From Diphasiastrum complanatum (taxonomy: Eukaryota; Streptophyta; Lycopodiopsida; Lycopodiales; Lycopodiaceae), in assembly GCA_029204225.1 (NCBI GenBank), contig CM055103.1, positions 47,922,458 to 47,986,457 of the forward strand: 64,000 nt of DNA. The letters are read 5' to 3'. The notes beneath the pieces are model-generated. The model was not told the DNA's origin. It searched no databases and was given only the letters and a program-made list of their open reading frames with translations. Each line of letters begins with the position of its first letter. Within the stretch, counting starts at the first letter, position 1. The position numbers and the translations under genes were made by a program. Positions 11,278 to 21,852 of the stretch are shown piece by piece.

Positions 11278-13117
11278 TTAAATAGTCCTCTCTCTCCCAA
11301 GTGTCCTCATCATCTGACTTGCCTTTCCAACGTACGAGAAATTCACCAAACGGTTTCTCAATTGGTGATGACGAACGTCAACAACTTTTTCAGGTACGTT
11401 TGGAACGAAGGTAAACAGATCCTCTAACTCAACTAGTTCACCTTCCGGAATTAGGTAATCCTTCCTACTAAGTTGTTCCTTTAAACGACTTACATGGAAA
11501 ACAGGATGAACCCCAATCCCAGTAGGAAGATCTACCTGATAAGCGACCAGGTTGATTTTCTTGACAACCTTATAAGGTCCGCTGCTGTATCGAGGAGATA
11601 GCTTATGGCATCTTCCCGTCCGAAGTACCTTTGAATCTTTAGAGATTTTAAGATACACCTAGGTTCCGACCTCAGTAACCCGAGGTGAGCGACCGCGGTT
11701 AGCATAAAACTGAGCTCTATCCTGAGCGGTTTTCATCTGCGGAAATCCAATGCAGCTTGCACCTTGAGACCTTTGAGTCCTACCGAAACTGGAGAACGCG
11801 GCTGAAAGCCATACATCAGCATAAAAGGACTGAATCCGGTGGCAGAATGCTTGGCACTATTGTGCGCAAACTCAACCATTGGGAGATACTTTTCCCAATC
11901 ACAGTGTCGGTAAGATACAGATGCTCTAAGCATATCTTCCAACGTCTGGTTGGCACGTTCTGTCTGCCCATCAGATTCTGGGAGATCCGAAGAACTAAGA
12001 CTAAGGGTTGTTTCAAGTTTTTCAAAAACTGCTTGCCAGAACTTGCCAGTGAACTTGGAGTCACGATCACTAACAAAATCATTCGGCAAACCATACAATC
12101 TGAACAACTTTTCGACGAAAAGCTGAGCTAGTTCAGATGCCTTGACAGTTTATTTAGTTAGTATAAATTGCGCCATCTTGGTTAGCCTATCAACCACCAC
12201 CCAAATGGCATCGTGATCACTCCGGATTTTAGGGAGTCCACCCACAAAATCCATTGAAATACTTTCCCATTTCTTACTGGGAATTTCCAAGGGATGTAAA
12301 AGACCCGCAACTTTGAGTCTTTCTGCTTTGTTTTGCTGGCATTGTTTACAACTTTGAACGTATGCCTCCACATGACCTTTCATTTTAGGCTAGAAGAAAT
12401 TCTGCCTAACAAGGTCAAGTGTCCTTTGTATGCCTGGGTGACCAGCACAAGGGTTGTCATGACACTACTGCACGATTTGGGCCCGCAAGTCCTCCCTATC
12501 CGGCACACAAACCTTTCCCTTCCCGAAAAGCGGGCCATTCCTTATGGAATAGTCTTCAAGTATCTTATCATTTCAGGATTGCTTGAGATCCTGCATCCCA
12601 AGGTCATCACTAGATCTAGAATTTCCTATCAGGACATCTAGCCAGATGCGACCAAAAAACCTATCGGTTCGACAAAGATCCAGTAGTGAAAGATACAAAT
12701 CAGATTGGATCTCAGCAAAGCATAACCGATTAATCTCTCCAATCCGACTCAAGGCATCGGCAACACAGTTCGACGTACCTTACGATACTTAATGTCGAAC
12801 ACAAACTCCTGAATGAGTTCCGACCATCTAGCCTTACGGCCACAAAGGTCCTTGGCATCACAAATATACTTAAGGAATTGGTGATCAGTCACTACCGTAA
12901 ATCTGGCACCATAAAGATAATGCCTCCAGATTTTTAACGCGTGAATGATTGCAAAAAGCTCCTTCTCATAGATAGAATACCTAATCTGAGCAGGATGCAG
13001 CTTCTTGCTTTCAAAAGCAACTGGTCTACCATCCTAATAAAGGACCGCTCCTACAGCAAAGTCGCTAGCATCCATATCAACCACAAAGGGTCGGTGAGGA
13101 TCGACAATGTGTAAAAT
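11278..13117 (-). pseudogene. Gypsy1 pol remnant: RNase H, integrase, chromodomain-like tail
   Basis: Read on the minus strand from 13117. RNase H text (VDPHRPFVVDMDASDFAVG, then RYSIYEKELFAIIHALKIWR) is followed by the integrase zinc region with C..CQQNKAERL (about 12330) and the catalytic core (SMDFVGGLPK, then SDRDSKFTG, then SDGQTERANQTLEDMLR; 12240 to 11950). After these come MVEFAHNSAKHSATGFSPF and the integrase C-terminal fold [20 protein letters not shown] with [11 protein letters not shown] (about 11560), and finally a chromodomain-like segment containing [15 protein letters not shown] (about 11390), frameshifted after it. This order is typical of plant chromoviruses. RT upstream of the DASD motif is gone because the inverted right LTR is fused at 13117/13118. 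Frameshifts separate the pieces, so it is not functional. Confidence 0.88.
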
Positions 13118-13606
13118 TGAAGACGGTCTCATTTATGGAACGGAACGCTGATCTGGAGCTATAGGCCTTTTGGGTGCCACGTGTCAATGTCTTATTGGTG
13201 CGCGGTGACTCATTGTTATGGACCGGCGTCAGTATGCACAATTGTCGTGTGTCGTTGGTCATGCGTGACTCCTATGGACGGAGATGACCCACCTGGATTA
13301 TGTATATAGAGGTGGATCTCCATGAGCTTGACATTCATTCTCTCCTCAAAAATGAAAAGCTCTTCCACTGGTGGTCAGGTCAGGACGAGTATCTAGGCCT
13401 CAGGATGTAGGTAGGCGAGGGTCGAGGGTAAGGCATGGTGGTATGGGACACCATGGCTTACAGGAGATCCGAGCTTGCTTGATGGTGATCTGTAGCTCCA
13501 GTGCACGGGGGTGAGGTGGCAATACCTCTATGGTTGGGTGGTAACGTAGCGTTTGTCACATGTTTGTGCTTTAGCAATGACCGACACGACGATGGGGATT
13601 CTAATA
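13118..13606 (+). repeat. Gypsy1 right LTR, inverted
   Basis: 489 bp, the reverse complement of the reconstructed left LTR. It starts TGAAGACGGTCTCATTT against the edge of the RNase H gene and ends GATTCTAATA against the Copia1 primer-binding site. In a normal element this would be a direct repeat of the left LTR. Confidence 0.85.
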
Positions 13607-13613
13607 GATACCA
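13607..13613 (-). promoter_or_regulatory. Proximal half of the Copia1 primer-binding site
   Basis: On the minus strand the Copia1 LTR end CCTACA is followed by TGGTATC. The expected continuation AGAGCC is found at 6144-6149 on the far side of Gypsy1. Together they make the initiator-Met tRNA priming site TGGTATCAGAGCC, split by the insertion. Confidence 0.82.
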
Positions 13614-14060
13614 TGTAGGAAATAGAAACCAAAGGATCCAGGATCTTAACTATTCAATCACACAAAGCATTCCAAAGAGAAAGAGAGAGATGGTTGGTCG
13701 CCCTCTTGTAAACACTCGTGGAATTCCAAGAGAATAGCTATAATGCTTACAATTGTAAAATACAAAGGAAATGCACACATATATATACCCTTCCAAATGA
13801 CTATCTAACTTCTTATAGATGACTATCTAACTTCTCCTACAAGTTACTTTTAAAATAAATAAGGTACCCACATAAGTCAAGTTGGGTCAATAATAGGCCT
13901 TGAATAGCCGCGAGCTACTACCACCCCAAAATTGGGTCCAACTTAGTAAAGTCTAAGTTATAAAGGCCTAACTATATTTTTACCCATGGTTACACATGTC
14001 TCGACCTTTTGGGTCAAAGTAACCTATGGTTTTCTAAGAAATTCCATTTACATTCCAACA
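13614..14060 (-). repeat. Copia1 5' LTR
   Basis: 447 bp, matching 2853-3279. The phrase 'gactatctaacttct' occurs twice (13800-13835) where the 3' LTR has it once. The outer flank aagaa (14061-14065) pairs with aaaaa at 2848-2852 as the target duplication. Confidence 0.92.
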
Positions 14061-14117
14061 AAGAAGGCAAGAGATTATCATGCTAGAATGGATTCAATAG
14101 GCTTCTTAAAATAATAA

Positions 14118-14285
14118 CATGTCAGTAAAGGATGAAATAATACATCATATAACAGAGGTATAATGCCCTATGCATGCTTACAATATTCTTAGGTCTATAG
14201 TCAAGACACCTAATGTTGCAAGATTGTTGTACTTGAAAAAATACCTTGCATACAACAAGGACGGAAGAAAGTCATCGTCATTGAC
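14118..14285 (+). pseudogene. Older copia gag fragment, part 1
   Basis: The plus strand reads MSVKDEIIHHITEV, one stop, then ARLLYLKKYLAYNKDGRK up to the Gypsy2 target site. This resembles the UBN2-type gag of copia elements and continues at 19018 in the same frame. The sequence just to the left (KKARDYHARMDSIGFLK, from 14061) may be more of the same gag, in which case Copia1 also landed in this older element. Confidence 0.6.
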
Positions 14286-15499
14286 TGTCAAGTTCTCCCT
14301 AATCTTCCTACCGATTGAAAAAACTAAAGGTTTCTAATGCAGAAGAGAATATACAGCTAGTATACGTGTTACTAGTTACTCGTGAGAGAGTGTATCTCTC
14401 TTGCGGTGGTGCGTTGTTTGGTTTACAGACAGCGCTCAAAGTTTTGTTGTAAAACTTAATTCTGATAATAGATGATTTCCGCATTCTGCCCGAGGTGTGC
14501 AATCCACGAATTCTATGATGCTTGCTTACAGTAGTTACAAGTTCCACTGTTTTTTCAGTGGTTGTATGTTGTTAACATCGATGCTTCAGTGTACTTCCGT
14601 TTATTCCACATTAATCGATATCAGAACTGCAATGTCAGTCTCTAGCTTGGAAGAGGTTAGATTGTAGATTGTAGCAGTAGCTGCAACTCAGTAGATCGAC
14701 TCTATGTAAGTGTATACATCAGGAATCAAGCGCATCAAAAAGCGATCAGGTTCCATCAGTGGTATCAGAGCTCAAAGAGCCCAAAGATTCCATCATCGAC
14801 ACTCGTCCAAAACATGCACTAATCGCCACAAATTTTAAACCTTTCTGATTCCCTATAAGCACCTAGCATCAAACACAAACACAGTGGAGCTAGCTGCGTC
14901 GTCTCTTCCCAGCCTTTGCTGCATAGATCACGATGAGGAATGCCTCTCTCTAGGCTCACTTATCCATGACCCTCAAGCACCCCTTAACCCTGACCCTTCC
15001 TATAGTCGACACATGGGCAATTCCATGCACAGTTGACGCTCGCCACTCGGCAGTACTCTTTGACACATAGGCAAGCATGTAGGTCGACATGTGTCACTCA
15101 TTCACTGGACAAAGTGTCCCACTAAGCATATGACACGTGTTTTGTTTGACCGGTCAACCCTAACATGTGTCACTCATTCACTGGACCAAATGTTCCAGTA
15201 AGCATATGACAAGTGTCAATTGACCAATCAACCCTCTCCTTCAAAATAGGTGGTCAGTCCAGCCACTCCTAATTAATGACCTAGTACCCTATACCAAAGC
15301 TCAACATGCGACTTAGAGGCACAGTAACATAGATAACCATTTTATTTACATTTCTTTTACAAGTGTCACCACAGGCCGGTGACTTAGCCATTTACAAATG
15401 TCATCACAGGCCGGTGACTTAGCCATTTCACTTTCTTACAAAAGCAGATCTGTAAGTAAAAATAGTAAACAACTGGCACAGGGAGTAAAAGCTGTAACA
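14286..15499 (-). repeat. Gypsy2 3' LTR, with insertion and internal repeats
   Basis: On the minus strand it starts TGTTACAGCTTTTACTCCC and ends AGAACTTGACA. Without the 480-bp insertion it is about 730 bp. It holds two tandem duplications: about 70 bp with 'acatgtgtcactcattcactgga' (15085-15235), and 43 bp with 'caggccggtgacttagccattt' (15362-15448). These lie in the U3 part, where enhancer-like repeats are common. Confidence 0.9.
14316..14795 (+). mobile_element. Collapsed small LTR retroelement inside the Gypsy2 LTR
   Basis: 480 bp starting TGAAAAAACT and ending TTCCATCA, flanked by ccgat (14311-14315) and tcgac (14796-14800). The intact 5' LTR of Gypsy2 reads ccgac at this place, so each flank differs from it by one transition. 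The first 443 bp (14316-14758) end in TTCCATCA and are followed by TGGTATCAGAGC (14760-14771), an initiator-Met primer site, then about 17 bp and a second TTCCATCA. This looks like an LTR plus primer site whose interior and second LTR have been deleted down to the last bases. It could be a TRIM-type element. Confidence 0.75.
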
Positions 15500-15860
15500 T
15501 CCCTTCCCCCCTCGAGTAACATCATCCACAATGGCTGTCACAAGCAAGTCTCTCCAAGCTCGTGAATCCAAGTCGGCCGATGTGTAGAATGAACCTCCCA
15601 ACTATAGGCACCCCCTCCTTGAGTCCTTCTACCTACTATTCCCATCAACTGGCACATGGCATCCACCTGTGGGTGATCAGTCCACTTGGCATGCATGAAC
15701 CCTGTGACCCTGGAACACTGGGTGACTCATAGGGTACCACCCCCGTGCCCCTCTTGGTCACCCCGACTACTCGTCGGCTAGCATCTCATCGCTGATGGCT
15801 AGGGTCCCAACGGTCAAGACACACCGCATCTCTGACAGCTTGTCAGGCGGCCACACCGGG

Positions 15861-18443
15861 TCACTGCTCGTGACGCACCGGTCCCAACTTGGGACAGATG
15901 TCCTCTTCAGTCACCGGCCCTTGCCAAAACTTGGCCTCAGGCCCTCTGGTGACCAGCCATGCCGAGATCATGATAGAGTCGTAACTGGACTCTAACAATC
16001 CTTCCCTCCTATAGCAAGTCATCGGTCCTCGATGACAAACTCTGGGGTAAGACTTTTGCAACGCCTGTCGCGTCTCCCAGGTAGCATCTGACAACGGATG
16101 CCCTTTATAGGTTACTAGATACTCTTGAAGGAGATGATTCCGCAATCGTCGCTCCCTTCGATCTAGGATTCTTTCAAGCCCATAACCTGTGGTGTCTTTC
16201 TCCTCAAGAGACACTAGACCTTCCACCAGGCTATCGCCATCGTGCAAACATTTCTTCAGTTTGCTAACATGGAATATTGGATGCACCTTGCATCCTACAG
16301 GTAGTTGTAGCTTATAAGCTACTGGGCTCACCTTCTTAATAATCAACCATGGTCCACAATACCTAGGAGATAACTTGGTGCACTTTCCTGTGCGTAGCAC
16401 CTTCGACTTCGAAGGGACTAGTAAATACACTCAATCTCCATTCTCAATTTCCCGATAGGTACGGTTCTCACGAGCATAACTCTCTGCCCTAGCTACAGCT
16501 TTGGACAAGTTATCTCGTGCCAACTCTAACTGCTGCATCTAAGCCAAAAACTCTACAGCACTAGGTACCCTATGCGGAATCCCTATGATTGCAGGACTCG
16601 GTGGCCTGAAACCATAATTGAGCTCAAATGGACTCCATCCAGTGGACGCATGTCTCTTATCATTGTACGCGAACTCCAATAGCGGTAAATGCTTTACCCA
16701 GTCTGTTTGCGTACTACTCACATATGCCCTAAGCATATCTTCCAAAATCTGACACACTCGCTGTCTGACCATCCGTCTGAGGATGCTCAAAGCTACTCAT
16801 CCGCAACTGTGTTCCCAGCTTGGCGAACACCTCAATCCAGAAATTTCCCGTAAACTTGGGATCCCTGTCAGAGACTATGGACTTCAGAAGACCATGCAAC
16901 CTGACAATATTCTGAATAAACAACTCAGCCACTTGCGGAGCTGTGACCTTCTTGGTCGTTGCGATGAAAAGAGCCATCTTGGAAAACCTGTCTACCACTA
17001 CCATAACGGAATTGAATCCATTCTGGGTCTTGGGTAGCCCAACAATAAAATCCATAGAGATGCTTTCCCACCTTCCCGTAGGTATCTCAAGTGGATGTAG
17101 CAAGCCCGGAGGACTTACTCTTTCGGCCTTGTTCACCTGACAAGCCGTGCAACGCTGAACTTGCTCTCTTACATCCCGCTGCAATGTGGCCAGAAATAAT
17201 GCCTTCTTAAAAGCTCACTAATCTTATCAATACCAAGATGCCCTGCGCAGGGACTATCATGGCATTCATGAAGTATCTTACGATGAAGATCCTTCACGTC
17301 TGGCACGAATACTTTTCCGTTTTCTCAACTACATACCTTCCTTCATGGTGTATGTCAAATAAGTACTGGTGTGTTCCTCTACAGAAGCGACAGGCGAGGC
17401 TGACTCTTCCGCTTGGTCAACTAACTTGCATGCATAGGCTACACACACTGACAATGTGGGTCCTTTTGTTGAGCCCTCTTGATCTCCTCCATGAGATCAT
17501 TGTCAACTACAGGCAAGGCTCATCTGATGTAGTATCAACGACAGTGCATCAGCAACCACATTTTCCTTCCCTCTTCGGAAGCGAATTTCCAAATGAAATT
17601 CCTACATCAGCTCGGCCCACTGAGTTTGGCAGCCTTACAAATCTGGCTGAGTGCAAAATACTTTAAAGTATAATGATCTGTGTACACATAAAACTCGGCG
17701 CCGTATAAATAATGTCTTCACACCTTGAGCACATGTACTCACATACAACTCTTAATCATGTGCGGGTATACCATCTTGGCTCAACACTGCACCTACGGCA
17801 ATGCCACTTGCATCCGTCTCTAGGTCAAACGGTTTCTGGGTATCAACAAACTTGAGAACTGGAGCCGTGGCCAGCGACTCCTTCAAGTTCTCAAAATGGT
17901 GCTGGCTTCAACATCCCATCGAACCACAGTGTTGTTTTTCCTTAACTGGTCCGTTAGAGGAGCAGCTATCCAGGAATAATCCGTAACAAACCGAAATACC
18001 CTCAGCTGTCACTACGTGACCCAAAAACTCGACACGAGTCTTCCACAACTCTGTCTTCTGAGCATTGGCATACAAGACAGAAGCTTGTAACTTGCCCAAT
18101 ACGGTCTTGAGATGAACCTCATGCTCCTCGACAGCTTTACTAAAAACCAATATATCGTCAATAAAATTGACGACATACTTGCCCATATAGTCTCGCAAGA
18201 CATCATTCATGTGCACCATGAACGTGGCTTGGGCATTGGTTAACCCAAATGGCATAACCAAAACTCATGATGACTGAAACGGATTCGAAAGGCCGTCTTC
18301 TGGATGTCTTCATCTCGAATCTGTATTTGATGGTATCCACTTTTGAGATCTATCTTACTGAAAATGGTTGCACCTTGCAAGGCATCCAGTAGATCATCAA
18401 TCATGGGCATCGAATACCTGTGCTTTACAGTGATCTTATTCAA
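15861..18443 (-). pseudogene. Gypsy2 pol remnant: RT, RNase H, integrase, chromodomain
   Basis: The minus strand reads, in order, RT (YSMPMIDDLLDALQGATIFS with KIDLKSGYHQIQIRDEDIQK, then VMPFGLTNAQATF and NFIDDILVFSK; 18440-18120), decayed RNase H (ETDASGIAVGAVLSQDG, about 17800) and the integrase zinc region (C..CQVNKAERVSPPGLLHPL, about 17130). The integrase core follows (SMDFIVGLPK, SDRDPKFTGNFW, HPQTDGQT; 17060-16770), then LEFAYNDKRHASTGWSPFEL, the C-terminal fold LSPRYCGPWLIIKKVSPVAY with VHPIFHVSKLKK, and the chromodomain (RILDRRERRLRNHL, EYLVTYKGHPLSDATWE; about 16160-16060). The RT catalytic Asp pair is kept, but stops and frameshifts break the frame between domains. I place it in the chromovirus lineage because of the chromodomain. 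Confidence 0.9.
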
Positions 18444-18454
18444 TCCCCTGTAAT

Positions 18455-18764
18455 CTACAATGAATCTATTTCACAGCTGCAACCAAATCTTGTTCCACAA
18501 CTAGAACCCTGAATCTGAAGCCTAAAATCGGAATCTGATCCACAGCTACAACAAGTGCATGCTACTTGGGTTGCAACCCAATTCTGATCTGCAGCCTGAT
18601 TCTGTTCTGCGGCTGGAACCCGAAATCTGAATTTGTTTCTGATCCTGATCGCTGAAACCTGATCCTGACCCGCGTCGCTGAAACCTGATCCTGATCCGCA
18701 AGCTAAATCTGGTTCTGATTTTTGCAACCTTCTTCCCAACGTAAACCTTCGGTCTAATACCAAA
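18455..18764 (-). other. Gypsy2 leader with short repeats and primer-binding site
   Basis: Between RT and the 5' LTR lies a run of degenerate 15-25 bp units such as 'gctgaaacctgatcctgatc'. They translate as repeated Gly/Ser/Phe phrases without meaning. TGGTATTAGACCG (minus strand of 18750-18762), two bases from the LTR end, is the priming site. The gag and protease genes expected here are absent; RT starts about 310 bp after the primer site. Confidence 0.7.
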
Positions 18765-19017
18765 TGTCAGGTTCTCCCTCATCTTCCTACCGACACCCGT
18801 CCAAAACATGTACTAATCACCACAAATTTCAAACCTTTCTGATTCCATGTAAGCACCTAGCATCAAACACAAACACAGTGGAGCTGGTTGCATCGTCTCC
18901 TCCCAGCCTTTGCTGCATAGATCACGATGAGGAATGCCTCTCTCTAGGCTCACTTATCAAAGTACATCTGTAAGTAAAAACAGTAAACAACTAGGACAGG
19001 GAGTAAAAGTTGTAACA
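18765..19017 (-). repeat. Gypsy2 5' LTR, shortened
   Basis: 253 bp, matching the two ends of the 3' LTR (14801-14972 and 15441-15499) but lacking the middle part that contains the tandem duplications. It keeps the termini TGTTAC...CTGACA on the minus strand. Loss of most of U3 would probably remove its promoter. Confidence 0.9.
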
Positions 19018-19275
19018 TTGACTAACTCACTATTGTCAAAGACTTGAGAGCGATAAGTTGGCAACAGTAGGTGAGGCAGTCCCAGATGTTAATTTGGTGT
19101 CCACAATGTTGAATAATTTATCTATGGCACACCAAGGCTATGTTATGACTCTAACAATCCAAGAGAACACTCAACACTTTAGAGCATTTGATATGTATGT
19201 TACTACATGAAGAAATTTGGAGACAAAACATTTCACAAAGAGAAGACTTTGGGAAGCAGGCCTTCACATCTAGTA
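19018..19275 (+). pseudogene. Older copia gag fragment, part 2
   Basis: Continues the gag interrupted by Gypsy2: DKLATVGEAVPDVNLVSTML and NNLSMAHQGYVMTLTI, then LLHEEIWRQNISQREDFGK. This pattern is characteristic of copia gag (UBN2 family), although the frame carries stops. No downstream zinc knuckle or pol is seen, so the element was already truncated. Confidence 0.65.
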
Positions 19276-21852
19276 GGAGACGTGAAAGATGTCGATCATG
19301 GTTGTCACTTATATGGATCTTCACAACCATTACCAATCATCCTTTAGATCTTTGTGTTATGCTTTATACACTCATGATTGTTCCTTCCAAGTAAATGAAA
19401 CATGACCCCTACTTATATAACTAAATATTCTTTCATTTATTGGAACGTTATTCAAACAAGAATGTTGAGGTACTCTAAAGTTTTGCAAAGCTCAATCTAT
19501 GATACCACCTAAGATCTATCTATTCAATAAGGATTATCATCATGATCATTTCCTCAATTCAAAAAACATATAGAAGTACTAATGCATTGGTTTGGATATA
19601 AAGTTTTTGTCACAAAAAAAAATTAATAAAATATAAAATAAATTGTTTCTTGGTATGGTAATCCACCCTTCCTCAGAACCATTGGCATGGGCAAATCATT
19701 CAGATACCCTTTGAGCAAGTCATATAAGCCATGGAAATGAAGATACAAACTGGTTGACAGGTGTAACTATCCGATTGACGTTTGCCTTGCTCTCAGCCCG
19801 TTGGATAAACCCTTGAAATGATATAATCAACCATCGATAGGTTTATGTTTTCATACAAACACGTAAGTTCAAAAAATGAGCATCTGTTGGTTCTAGGAAT
19901 ATTTCGACCAATCGTGAAGAACAGGTTTCACCAAACTGTACGCATTAAGAAAATATCTCATGACATGAGCTGATGATAATCATACAGCACCTGTATGAAT
20001 TTTCATGATGAATGATAGTTGACTGACATCTACTAAGTTTGTATTGATAATACTCCCAGTAGGGAATTTTCATACCATCCTGTTAAGGACAAGCATATCA
20101 GTTCATAAGCAAGGGCTGGTAAGATTTTGAGCAATGAATCAAATTGAAACAAGCTGTACCGCATCACTACATGTTGAAAATTCAGAGGCTATACTTCAAC
20201 ACCAGTTGTGATATGAGCTTGAAGGCCTTTTAGATGATGCCAGAAATGTATTTTGGCATCACGAATGACCTTTGCTATCGAATGTAAGAAATCTCGTTCA
20301 GTTTGTCATATAGATGACCACATTCAACAATAACACTTTGAAATATCTTATGTACACCATTCTGAAATCTTCCAATTTATCATAGCTACATAGAATTTGA
20401 CTGAGCTCCTTCAGCTTGTCCACGAAAGCAAGAGGGAGCACATAAAAATTTCGCATGATCAGAATGAAGGTGGTGATGGGATTGGAAATAGCTATCCAAG
20501 TATCGAAGGCATTGTTCCACAATGATTCAGCTCAATTATCCATCTAAATGGAAGGCATCAGCATGAACCTTTGATGTAGCTTATTATCCATTGATACAGT
20601 GATCTTTGCAGTACTCAATTTTGTGTAGTACAACTCACTGACTTTCAGAATTAAACTCATGCCTGAGGGTTATGGAACAACAAATGAAACTGATTAGATT
20701 ACAGAGAATGATTTGAATGTATGGAATGATCACTAGTCAATGATTAACAAATCAGGTTTCACGATGTCACCCCTTTTTAATGATGTTAAACAGAACCGAC
20801 ATTAATGGCCTGAGGTGATTTTCCTCCACTTCATTTTAAAGTAGGTGACATTTGATTAATATTAATAGCCACTAAGGTTCCTCATTTGGTAGCTTCTTAT
20901 TTTGCAAATGTCACCTACTTTTGCTCAAGTAGAACTTTACTCTCAGACATCTGTGATATTCAGGTTATGTTCTAAGGTAGAAAACCTTAATTGTTGTTGT
21001 TTATGTCTATTGTTCATGATATAATGCCATATATGTGGGGTGTGTTTATAACTTGGAATTGACGTTAAACACTGAATTTAATCTCAATGACAAACAAAAC
21101 CACATTTTAGTTTTGAAACGCTCGCATCTCGATAAGATAAAGACTGAAACTGTATGGTAAATGGCTTATTACACAAATACCAATAGAAACATTCTTCAAG
21201 AAAAATTAAAATCAAATAAAATTCTAAGCTGCCACTCAAATGCAGAATAGTTAAAATCATAGGACATCTACTTTGCCATTCAAATGCATACAAAAATTAT
21301 AGATCATGTTATCTGCAAATAACCTTGTTTTCATATAATGAACAAACGGACTATTGTTAAAATCAACAACGGTCTCAAGAGGTTGGAGTATGTGTTGGAA
21401 AGTTATGGATTCTACAACAAGCTAGAGAATGCTTCATTGAAGGATTCTAAAAGGGAGGCCAAGACTTCGGTTTCTCTTCCAAAAAGCAACCCTTCAAGAT
21501 ACTTTGCAATGGAACTTTGAACAAAACCAATAGGACAGTACAAAAAGAGGCCCTACCTCAGCTTCAACTCAACTACGCAAAAACAAGATGTTAAACTAAA
21601 CTCAAAGCATGTACGCTAGCTCACTCTATCCCAAAAGTTCAAAGGAAAAAGAAAAACAATACCACTAATCACAAGAAAAAAATAGATAAGTTTTAATGAA
21701 AAAATGTGTTTACAACAAGCTCAAATGCAAAAATGTGTAGTTCCACAACAATTAATCACTTCGATTGACTTGTTTCCGCAAATTGCTTAAACGTGCTTGA
21801 AATTCAAGTGACGAGATAGCATACACTATAGCATGTTGGAAGAGCTAATAAC
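19276..21852. other. No confident gene; possible decayed coding pieces
   Basis: AT-rich. On the minus strand a 90-bp stretch at about 19990-20079 (DGMKIPYWEYYQYKLSRCQS...) is bounded by AG and GT dinucleotides. Nearby open stretches exist at 19660-19790 (LYLHFHGLYDLLKGYLNDLP) and 20240-20520. I could not link them to any protein family, nor to the continuation of the host RNA-binding gene. They may be decayed transposon sequence. Confidence 0.35.

Larger units (their letters stand above)
6155..13606 (-). mobile_element. Gypsy1: chromovirus with LTRs in inverted orientation
   Basis: Inserted into the Copia1 primer-binding site. Its left LTR (6155-6495 plus 11037-11181, interrupted) is oriented with the minus-strand pol gene and follows a purine-rich tract (GGAAACTTGAGG, 11182-11193), as a 3' LTR should. 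Its right LTR (13118-13606) is the same sequence in the opposite orientation, joined directly to the RNase H region. Both outer ends are therefore LTR 3' ends (CTAACA at the left, CTAATA at the right). The flanks aatat (6150-6154) and gatac (13607-13611) fit a 5-bp duplication of GATAC with two transitions on the left. Gag, protease and most of RT are absent. Confidence 0.82.
2853..14060 (-). mobile_element. Copia1: Ty1/copia retrotransposon, internally deleted and interrupted
   Basis: A complete but defective copia element, read on the minus strand. The 5' LTR is 13614-14060, the PBS is split by a later insertion, gag-protease-integrase remnants lie at 3420-5319, the polypurine tract is 3280-3289 and the 3' LTR is 2853-3279. 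Both LTRs read TGTTGG...CCTACA on the minus strand. The flanks are aaaaa (2848-2852) and aagaa (14061-14065), a 5-bp duplication with one difference. Without the 7.45-kb Gypsy1 insertion the element is only about 3.75 kb. The gag pre-integrase zinc region, the integrase catalytic core and all of RT-RNase H are missing, so it cannot move on its own. Confidence 0.9.
14286..19017 (-). mobile_element. Gypsy2: chromovirus lacking gag and protease
   Basis: Bounded by a perfect TTGAC duplication (14281-14285, 19018-19022). On the minus strand the parts are 5' LTR 18765-19017, PBS-like TGGTATTAGACCG (18750-18762), a short leader, pol 15861-18443, polypurine tract GGGGGGAAGGGA (15500-15511) and 3' LTR 14286-15499. 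Gag and protease are missing between the leader and RT. The 5' LTR has lost about 470 bp relative to the 3' LTR (14973-15440 absent), and the 3' LTR has gained a 480-bp insertion. Confidence 0.92.

Noticed and set aside
19990-20079. Possible minus-strand exon (DGMKIPYWEYYQYKLS...) as exon 3 of the host gene
   Set aside because: It has AG/GT borders but does not resemble the expected continuation of the RRM-like domain, and I could not connect it in phase with known family sequence.
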